Assembly (NCBI RefSeq): GCF_019703515.2
Contig: NC_059372.1
Span: 22,023,931-22,087,930, forward strand
Direction: 5' to 3'
DNA from: Myxocyprinus asiaticus
Lineage: Eukaryota; Chordata; Actinopteri; Cypriniformes; Catostomidae
Length of the DNA stretch: 64,000 nt
Shown here: piece after piece, positions 55,604 to 64,000 of the stretch
Position numbering within the stretch: the first letter of the stretch is position 1
Layout of the letters: every line of letters starts with the position of its first letter
Translations under genes and position numbers: made by a program
Notes under the pieces: generated by a model
Database searches by the model: none
What the model saw: only the letters and a program-made list of their open reading frames with translations
Told to the model about the DNA's origin: nothing

Positions 55604-56251
55604 GTGATGGAGCTGGAGGCTGATGAATCCTTACACATTTTTGTGTATGTTGATGAGGCAGGATTCAACTTGACCAAACTCAGGAGACGTGGCAGTAATT
55701 ATTGGTCACCGAGCCACTGTTTATGTGCCAGGCCAGGGTGGAGGGAACATTACAATGTGTGCTGCCATATGTGGGAATGGTGTACTCCACCACATTCCCA
55801 TCACTGGGGCCCTACAACACAACATCCCAATTTTCTGGAAACTCTTTACAAGTATCTCATTCCTGAGAATGAAAGGGGGTTTGTAAGAAGTTACTTGCCA
55901 ACGTATGTTATAGTTTGGGACAACGTAAGTTTCCATCATTCAAATACAGTCAAAGAATTGTTTGTTGCCCACCCACGTTTTTTTACTGAGTTTCTCCTAT
56001 CATACTCCACATTCCTAAATCCCATTGAGGAGTTCTTTTGTGCATGGAGATGGAAGGTCTATGATCACCGTCCTCACGACCAGTTGTTCTTACTGGGTGC
56101 AATGGATGCTGGTTGTCAGGATATTACAGCAGATTGTTGTAGGGGGTGGCTAAATTTTTTTTCCCCTCCTTGCATTGCAAGGGAGGCTATCAGGTGTGAT
56201 GTAGATGAAATGTTGTGGTCAGACAAAGAGAAGAGATTGGAAGACCCATGA
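55604..56251 (+). pseudogene. IS630-type transposase DDE domain, frameshift pair inside
   Basis: A single open frame of 215 codons keeps all three catalytic positions: D17 (VYVDEAGF), D106 (IVWDNVSFH) and E142 (NPIEEFF). Between codons 32 and about 80 its sequence is nonsense. There the correct text (IIGHRATVYVPGQGGGNITM, CAAICGNGVLHHIPITGAL) lies in another frame, so two compensating indels bracket the segment. The C-terminus (CIAREAIRCDVDEMLW) is back in register. Confidence 0.8.
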
Positions 56252-56306
56252 GGTTGAAGCTGCAGCATATTTTCTTCTGCACATTGTAGTTCCTGAATTT
56301 TGCTGT

Positions 56307-56307
56307 T

Positions 56308-56338
<31 letters not shown>
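56307..56338 (+). repeat. (TG)n/(G)n tract
   Basis: TG run directly followed by about 17 G, inside the 3' part of the IS630-type element. Confidence 0.9.
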
Positions 56339-56780
56339 TTCAGTACAAGCTTTATGTATTTTCAGTTGACCGTAAATTGTGTACATACAATGAGATGTTT
56401 GAATAAATATTTGTGAAAGTATAGTGTGTGCCATGACTTTTGACATTAATACTATTCAGCTGCCTACATATACAGTGTTAGCAACTGGACAATATTATAT
56501 AGTGGGTAACTATCACACTTTCAGAGTACACTGTTATTTTTCAAGATGTCTTTGCATTTTGACTGTCTTGGTCTAAGCAATGATAAAGGAACCTTTTGTT
56601 TTAATGACAATTTCATTGATGCATTTATTTACATTTGAAACATGAGTTAATTCTTGAGTAATCACCTTCTGCAGGTCACAGAGTGGTGTGCTGAATGTAC
56701 CACGTGAAGTGAGGATTGTGGAGTTTTGACAATTGTAATTTGTTTCAGTAAATGTGCCAAATCAATTGAGGAAAAACAGT

Positions 56781-59780
56781 CATTCCAAACACTGCCCCCA
56801 GTGGCCAAAGTGGAAAAATGTTGGGTATATGGGCACGTGTGCAACCCAGGTCTCTCATGCTGCTAACGCGACTTGGTTCCGGTCACACCACAGAGGAAGG
56901 TAGACATGCTGGAGCCGATGCAAAACTGTCTGGTAGAAAATAGCGCTTGACAGTGAGCATAATGTGGCCAATTCTAAGGTACTGAAACTCTCAGAAACAA
57001 CATGCGTACTTCCCGTGTGATCATGTTGACATGGTAGCCCCCATTATCAAGCCCAGATCCATGTAAAATAATAAAAAATTATACGTTTTCATTAGTCCAC
57101 TGATCTGACTGGATTGTGGAATCTTCATTTTATATGAGTGAACAAGATTTTAAGCATTTTTCAGAAGCACTATTAAATTATTTCTTTAGGTGTAAAACAA
57201 AAACAAAAAAAAACTGCTAAGCATCAAAACTAGTGCATCATTAATGATCCCTCAAACCCAATATCTCTCACATCAGTACCTCAAAATGCAAACATAGATC
57301 ATAGAACTATCATACAGAAGGCACTTCATATTTATATTTTATAAGTTATAACATCTTCCACTGGATTTTGGGGAAAGCCTTAACATTATTGCAACCATGT
57401 GGTGAAGGCAACATTATAAGCTGAAAAGCTGGTACAAATAGAGAACTAAGCCAGACCATTATATCAGTCACAACTTCAATATATTCTCACGTAGCCGTGA
57501 CCTCACATTCGACCTTGCAACTGAAAACTCCACTCTTGTACGTTAAGGGAAAATATCTGTAGTACACTCTGCATTGAAACAGTTATGTGGCTATGGTATG
57601 TGAATACTTCCAAGGCCAAAGTTAAAGAGCTAAAAGGTGTGCAAATTATGGGTTGACGGTTATGTTGCCTAATATATTTAATTTGTTTGTGAACATTTTC
57701 TTTCACTTTTCATTTCCACAATAAATGTTCAAACACCAGTGTTATCATGAAAAAAAAACAAATCGAAAACTAAATGAAAAAAACATCTGTTAACTGTAAT
57801 AAAATCTGTTAATTGTAATAAATTAAAATAATTGGAAAAACTAATGGAATTCTAAAATGAAGGTTCAGGAGGAGCTGGTTCATTTTATCCTGTCAATCAC
57901 TGTGACTGTGTGACAATTCCAGCATCCCTCTACCACCCCATCTCCTGTTTTATTTTATCTAACTTCATTACTTCATTTATTAAGTAGTCCAGGGGGGCTT
58001 TTTAGTGCTCAAGTTGAGTCTCGATCTCAAGTGCTTGATATTGGGCAGCAAGCTAAATCTTTTTACCTTCATCAAATTTTAGGTTTCTATGAATATGCAA
58101 ACTCATGAAACAAAAATAAATATAAAGAGTACAAATTAATTTTATTTTGGGGTTTTTGATACACTGTATATCTGATAAAATACTAAACCTTTACAACCCA
58201 CCTTCATTAAACATGAAAATACTAATACAGTACATAGCGATAACAGACAGTCATGAGAAATTTACTGCTGTTAAAATAGTTAAATGATATACATTTATAG
58301 TTGAAAAAAATATGCTTTATTTAAATAAACTAAAACTATCAGTCATACAGTGTAAAATGTTATATGAGGTAGGACTAACTTAAAAAAAAAATTATTCATG
58401 TGGTCTAAACATATTAATTAAATGGTTGTACTCAAATAAAATATGTTATTAAATCTGACTGAATTTTCCAGACAAATTAGGTCACACCAACAATAGTAAT
58501 TTTAAGGGTCAATCATCAATCAGATCAAGTTGAAATAGATTTTTGCAGATGACCACTTTTTTTCAGTGTAGAGTGAAAACTAATGAAAACTAAACTAAAT
58601 TGTAAAATGGAAATAAAAAGTTTTTGTGGTGAAGTAAATATAGCAGAATATTTACTTTCTACAAGCGTGAATTAAAAAATATTGAGTAAATTCTGCATTT
58701 GTACTCAATTCAAAAATTTAAATATTAATGCTCTAGCTTATAAGTAAATATTATTTCTGATTGTTTGTCATCTTTACAATCATCTTCATGTATCAATCCT
58801 TAATGTAGGAAACCTTGTCATATGAATTTGCTTTTTTGAGTAAATTTCACAGGTAAATAAAATAAGTAAATTTTACTTAACTTTTTGAATCTGGTGTCGC
58901 CAGCATGCACTGGGCTTGAATAATTCATGAGTTTGCATTGTTTGACTGATTGAAAGTTGATTTTCACCATTTTTATTGTTGATTTTGTTGTTATGTTTGG
59001 TAACTTCTTGTTTTGTGAAGCCTGAATTTTCTTCATTTTCTTTTTAAAATGACTCATTCATAATAAAAAAATAAAATAAAATAAAAAAACATCTGTGGAT
59101 TGTTACAGTCATCGTGTTTTGTGCACTAAGTGTTCAGATCTTGTTTATATTGTCAGTAATGCAAGGTGATGTTGTCTAATAGACTACATAGCATGCATTA
59201 AGCTCCCCCAATGGCAAGCTACTGTGTGTCATGTGGTACGTGACTAAGTTCGGTTTAAAAAAAAAAAACATTGAAATGCTAGTATGTTTTTAAAAGCTTG
59301 GCTTAATTCAGTTTTACATTGCTTGAGTAAAATGTACAAACAAGGAGTGAGTAAAATGTACCCGAAACAAAAGTATTGCAAAGTATACTTAATTTGAGAA
59401 TTATTAAAGCCACCACGAATTGTGTGTAGCCTTTACTTGAAAATATGGTCTGTTAAATTTACTAATAATTTCTGCTTGAAAATTGTTTCCTAAGTTTTTT
59501 TGAAGTAAACCCCACTCCTAATTATTTCAGTGAAAACTAAACATTAAACTAAACAGTAATAACCCTGCCACACACACACTCTCTCTCACACACACACACA
59601 CAGACACACACACATGCACACCTTTCTCCTTCAGAGAAAGCCTGCAGACTTCTCTGGGCTACTGTTCCCCTCATCACAGCAGGGGCTGAGAGGCATCGAC
59701 AGAGGGAAGCAGAGCAACTCTCCCTCCAAATGACCCGAACGACACACCATCATCACCCTGTAGAAGATCACTGTCACATC
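56781..59780. other. Intergenic stretch without supported features
   Basis: AT-rich DNA with A-runs. Contains an (AC)n/(TC)n tract at 59569-59612. No exon, TIR pair or coding transposon could be supported. Confidence 0.5.
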
Positions 59781-59789
59781 CTCTCTGTC

Positions 59790-60175
59790 TGTTCACACAA
59801 GATCCCCTTCCCCTGAGAATTAAACTCTACATGGACTACACTTCCCAGAATCCCCTTCTTCCCGCCATTGACTCTCACACCTGAATCTCATTCACTAATC
59901 ATCTCCCAGTGTATTTAATCTCTGCTCTCACTGCACTTCACTGAAGTCTTTCTAATTTACCCACTGTCTTGCGGTTCTCAGTGTTATATTTATCTACTGC
60001 CTGTGTTGATTATTGCCTGTCCCTTGGATTACCCCTTTGTTTACCATCTTTGATTTGTTACTTTGTTTGGATTACCTACCTGGTTTTGACCTCTGCCTGT
60101 TTAGCTATGATTGCATTAAACTCTGCACATAGATCTTCACTCGGTGTCTGCCTCTGACTCGTTACAATCACTTTC
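59790..60175 (+). mobile_element. Probable solo LTR of a Ty3/gypsy-type element
   Basis: Contains phrases typical of fish gypsy LTRs in the expected order: gactacacttcccagaatcc, actctcacacctgaatctca, a gtatttaatctctgctc TATA-like area, repeated attgcctgt/ggattac phrases, and gcattaaactctgcacatag before ctcgttaca. No internal element sequence is attached. The edges are approximate. Confidence 0.55.
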
Positions 60176-61423
60176 CTGAAATGAGCAGAAATGGAGGGAG
60201 CGCTGTCCTCTTATGTAAAGGCACTGATATTTTTGACATTTATTAACACTGTTAAAAGGAGATGATTGAGTGTTGACACAGTGGCTGGCTTGGAGGAGGA
60301 GGGGGGAGATTGTGTGTATGAGGTCTGCACAAAGCTGTTTCAAACTACACCACATACCATCACCAACGGGAGAATGAGAAATCCCTTTGGATTGTTGACA
60401 TTGAACTTTACGGACCAGACAAGGCAATATTTCATATTTTTCTCCTTCTGGCTGTCTCCATCTCACTCCTGTGTTACTCCTGCTTCTCTCTTGAGGAACC
60501 TGGAACTCATAATCATAGACTGGTGTTCAGTTTAAAAGAAAGGTTTACTTCATGTCTATAGGTGATTTCTGGATGTGATTTAATAAAAAAAATCGGAAAA
60601 TTATTTTGTAATTCTATGCAACAAGGGATTAATACATGTTTCAGCCTGGGCCTTCTTCACTGTGGCTTTGTTCAGAATTACATACTTCCTTCTCTAACCA
60701 TTGCTGCTGTATATAGTATGTATAATATGTATATAATACCTGTATAAGTTACTACATTTCCCAAAATAATCAATATACTGTACAACAGAGCTCTCTTTAT
60801 TTGATCAGAAGACATTTTTTACACAGAATTGCATTAAAAATGCGAAATAACTTTTTTTATTTCCAAGAAGATCACTGGACGAAACTGACAAACGTAGAGC
60901 GGCTGTGGCAACAATTTAGCATACTAGAACTGTTTGAAAATGTTATCATGGAATAATTCCTTGTGTTACACTTACTATAAAAAATTAAAAAAAAATAAAA
61001 AACCATGCAGTATAGCAAGCTAAAATAGCAATCTAGTATTCCATTCTGAACATAGCCTGTGTTAACTCACTTCCCATTTGGAACTTTTATTACTATCCTT
61101 TATTACAAATCGGCAGTGCTAACACTGTCTATTTAAGTTCTCTGTTTATAGCATTCATTGTGAAGCCTTGTTTGTCTGGTCTACATTTCTGAGTGTTATT
61201 TACCATTCCCTGTGTTTTGACTCCTGCCTGTTCTTTGTATTTCCCAGCTTGCTTGTGTGTTTTTTGGATTTATTGCCTGTTTACTGGATAACACCTCTGC
61301 CTATCGGATTTACTTGGTTTGCCTTTCTGGACTGTCTGCCTGCATACCAAACCCTTGCCTGCCTTTTTTTTCCCTTTTATTTTGCTACTTTGTTTTACTA
61401 TTTATGTTGTTATTAAACTGCAC

Positions 61424-62190
61424 ATGGATCTTAAAACAACTGCCCCGGCATCTTTGCTACAGAAAACTTCACCCAACTTGGATCCAGCAGCTTTCCAACA
61501 GTTACTCTCTCTTCCAGAGAAGTTTGATGGATCACCCAGTAAGTGTCGAGGATTTCTCTTACAATGTGAGCTTTTTCTATCTCAACTACCTCAAATGTAT
61601 CCCAGTGATTAAGCTTGTGTTTCCTTCATTGAATCACTGCTGTCAGGAAAGGCACTAGACTGGGCTACGACAGTTTGAAATCGTAAGAACATTTTAAAGT
61701 GTTCCTTGTCTCACTTCCTAGTTCGTTTATGGGAAGTTTGAGCACTCCAAGGGTGGTAAGGACCCAGGAGAACTTCTATTTAGTTTAAAACCGGGGAAGA
61801 AGTCTGCTGCTGAGTTTGCCTTATCCTTCCGCACGCTAGCAGCACAAACTGTATGGGTGGAGGACACTTTGAAGCGGTTGTTCCATCAGGGGTTAAATCC
61901 TGACCTTCAAACTGAACTAGCATGTTGTGATGAGGGGACATCTCTTGATTAATTCAAATTCACCTGGATAACCTGATCAAAGCCTGTCGTCCAGTCAGTT
62001 CTCTATGGTCAATTTGACATCACTTCAACCAGTCATCACGAGCCCATGCATGTGGGTCATTCCTCTATCCTCCGAGAAACGACGATGCCGTCTCCAAGAG
62101 AGATTATGTATCTACTGGGGAGAGTCGGGACATTTACTGGCTGCCTGCACAACTCGTCCCCCTTGTGGTGGTGCGTTTTATAACTTTCAA
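61424..62190 (+). pseudogene. gypsy-type gag (broken)
   Basis: From ATG 61424: [34 protein letters not shown], then TAA at 61610-61612. Past the stop it continues FIESLLSGKALDWATTV and AEFALSFRTLAAQT. The nucleic-acid-binding knuckle near 62110 reads CIYWGESGHLLAAC, where the second Cys is Trp, so the CCHC zinc knuckle is damaged. Confidence 0.75.
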
Positions 62191-62228
62191 ACGTAATTCG
62201 TATTTAACAGTTTGAACTTTCTGTCACA

Positions 62229-62795
62229 TTGCATGTTCTAAATGGTGAACATCAATTGTCTGCCATTTTGGATTTAGGGGCTGCAGGTAACTTTATCGAC
62301 CTGGCTCTCGCCACAAATCTAAAACTGTCTTTTGTACCTTGTGTCCCTCCTTTACATGTCTCAGCACTAGACGGACGTCCCCTGGGCTCTGGCAAGATTC
62401 TACAGATCACTCAACCCATTCCTCTTCAAGTTGGACTCTTTCATCATGAGGAAATTCAGTTTCTAGTCACTCAATCTCTTAAGAACCCGATTGTTCTTTG
62501 CCTGCCATGGCTGAGACTTCACAACCCTGAGATCTCGTGGAGAGATGGACAAGTCACTCGGAGTGCTTCCTGTTTTCAGTCTTGCCTCAACCTTCCTGAA
62601 CCCATCTCTCTCCCTCCTGTAAGCACCACAACATTCCTCCCTGAAAAGGAGATTTCGATCCTACCACATTGTTATTCGGATCTCCAGGAGGCATTCTGCA
62701 AATCAAAGGCTACACAACTTCCTCCCTGTGACTGTGCCATTGACCTTCTGCCAGGCTCCTCTCCTCCACGTGGACGGATATACCTCTTATCATAG
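62229..62795 (+). pseudogene. gypsy-type aspartic protease region, altered active site
   Basis: An open frame of 188 codons with the retropepsin-like segment AILDLGAAGNFIDLALATNL and ALDGRPLGSGKILQIT. The active-site triad expected as D-S-G is D-L-G here. It continues into the start of RT (LQEAFCKSKATQLPPCDCAI). Likely inactive even if translated. Confidence 0.75.
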
Positions 62796-62804
62796 ACTAA
62801 ATAT

Positions 62805-63454
62805 ATGGAGGAGTACATTTCAGAATCCCTGGAAAAAGGATTCATTCGACCATCCACTTCTGCTGCCTTCGTAGGAAAGAAGGATGGTGGTCTTCGTCCA
62901 TGCATTGTTCAGGCCTCGGTAGTCAGTCACCATCAAGTATCGCTACCCCCTCCCTCTGGTACCAGCAGCATTAGAGCAGTTATGATGCGCCAAGATCTAC
63001 ACCAAACTGGATTTTCGTAACTCCTACAATTGAATCCACATCTGGGAGGGGGATGAATGGAAGACAGCCTTTTCTACACACACTGGCCACTATGAATACC
63101 AGGTAATGCCTTTTGGACTTTCCAACAGTCCATCTGTCTTCCAAGCCTTTGTGAATGACATTTCACAATATCATTGGCAAATGGGTTATAATCTATTATG
63201 ACATTCTGATATACTCTTCCCTTGATGAGCACATCCAAAACATCAGAGTGGTGCTAATCCAACATCAACTGTATGCCAAGATGAAGAAATGTGAGTTTCA
63301 CCAGTCTACCATCCCTTTCTTGGTATGTCATCTCCCACGAGGGGGTCACCATGGACTCATCCAAGGTACAAGCCGTGCTGCAGTGGCCACTACCTATGTC
63401 AGTCAAAGAACTACAGCGCTTGGTTTTGCCAAATTCTACAGACGATTTATCTGA
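62805..63454 (+). pseudogene. gypsy-type reverse transcriptase (broken)
   Basis: Pieces in different frames: [20 protein letters not shown] with [10 protein letters not shown], a frameshifted motif [21 protein letters not shown], and the catalytic box, which reads [10 protein letters not shown] with a single Asp where Y-x-D-D is required. It ends AKFYRRFI, the usual RT end. Confidence 0.78.
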
Positions 63455-63559
63455 GGTTTCAGCTGTGTGGCTGCCCCACTCTCCTCATTGCTCTGTGGTA
63501 AATCCCAGAAACTAAACTGGACACCTCCTGCTCGTCAAGCCTTCGATGACCTTAAACAA

Positions 63560-64000
63560 CGCTTCACTACAGTCCCCATTCTCCATCCAGACCTTGCGTG
63601 ACCCTTCGTGTTGGAAGTAGATGCCTCAGATTCAGGAGTTGTTGCGGTACTCTCCCAACGACAAGGATCTCCTAAACTCCAACCTTGTGCCTTCTACTCA
63701 CGCAAGTTATCTGCTGCTGAGAGAAACTACAATGTCGGCAACCGAGAACTCTGAGGAGTGGAGACATTGACTAGAGGGAGCTCGTCATCCTTTTCTGGTA
63801 ATCGCAGATCATCGCAAACTGGAATACATTCAGTCTGATAAACGCATAAATCCTCGTCAGGCTCGATTTCACCATCACCTTTCGACCTGGCTCCAAGAAC
63901 AACAAAGCTGATGCCCTGTCCTGCATTTATGGGTCCACTACTGGCAACAACCCTGTGACTTCCATCATCCCACCTACTCTCATTGTCACTCCTGTACAAT
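63560..64000 (+). pseudogene. gypsy-type RNase H region (partial at edge)
   Basis: [40 protein letters not shown], then a stop and frame changes. The first acidic residue (VDAS) and the Glu of NREL are present. Cut by the window end. Confidence 0.7.

Larger units (their letters stand above)
54248..56780 (+). mobile_element. IS630/Tc1-superfamily DDE transposon (broken)
   Basis: The left end cagtttttctcaatcgcttt is complemented at the right by gtgccaaatcaattgaggaa (about 56754-56780). It encodes, on the plus strand, two helix-turn-helix segments and a DDE catalytic domain. Several frameshifts are present. This family with VDEAGF/WDNVSFH/NPIEEFF motifs is abundant in fish genomes. Confidence 0.8.
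61125..64000 (+). mobile_element. Ty3/gypsy-type LTR retrotransposon (decayed, runs off the window)
   Basis: Order: partial LTR (61125-61423), gag, protease, RT and RNase H, all on the plus strand and broken by many stops and frameshifts. The LTR end (attaaactgcacatggatct) passes directly into the gag ATG, so the usual leader and primer-binding site are missing. The 3' part lies beyond 64000. Confidence 0.82.

Noticed and set aside
1..64000. CRISPR arrays, tRNA or rRNA genes, bacterial operons.
   Set aside because: None seen. Tandem repeats here lack spacer structure, and the gene organisation is clearly eukaryotic.

Overview
This window is vertebrate nuclear DNA, most likely from a teleost and probably a cyprinid-type fish. 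It is AT-rich and intron-rich, has no prokaryotic gene organisation, and is packed with TE types typical of fish genomes (DIRS-like tyrosine-recombinase retrotransposons, Tc1-like, hAT and piggyBac-like MITEs, an L2-like LINE and a Ty3/gypsy element). Species-level placement is inference. No alignment could be run, so family assignments rest on reading translated motifs against remembered family features.

Two host genes are supported. On the + strand, four coding exons (2864-2984, 10374-10545, 13310-13460, 21524-21595) encode the C2B domain and C-terminus of a synaptotagmin, best matched to syt6. Its N-terminal, transmembrane and C2A exons lie left of the window. Its 3' UTR probably runs to an AATAAA at 24313. 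On the - strand, olfml3 is complete in three coding exons (43087-42974, 29686-29404, 27156-26366): a signal peptide, a coiled coil and an olfactomedin domain, 395 aa in all. The two genes converge tail to tail, as remembered for SYT6 and OLFML3 on human 1p13.2, which supports both identities.

Region by region: 1-2863 is syt6 intron with two MITE-type repeats. 2985-10373 is a syt6 intron holding DIRS element 1 inside a Tc1-type element. 10546-13309 is intron with a 243-bp hAT MITE and a Tc1-type MITE. 13461-21523 is the last syt6 intron, with a fold-back MITE, a Tc1 remnant and DIRS element 2 lodged in another Tc1-like element. 24620-26346 is a repeat split by a piggyBac-like element, ending about 20 bp from the olfml3 stop codon. 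29687-42973 is olfml3 intron 1, inflated by an L2-like LINE, a TIR element, DIRS element 3 (itself split by a hAT MITE) and a Tc1 MITE. 43088-64000 is intergenic: a long hairpin, a BED-finger hAT, a deleted Tc1 element with perfect TIRs, a possible unidentified exon at 49510, an IS630/Tc1-superfamily DDE transposon, and a decayed Ty3/gypsy element running off the right edge.

I found no wholly new system. The most noteworthy signals are a long TG repeat 15 nt upstream of a syt6 splice acceptor, the olfml3 stop codon overlapping a polyadenylation hexamer beside a transposon, the DIRS internal complementary regions with their shared Cys/His gag module, and several nested insertions whose order can be read from target-site duplications.
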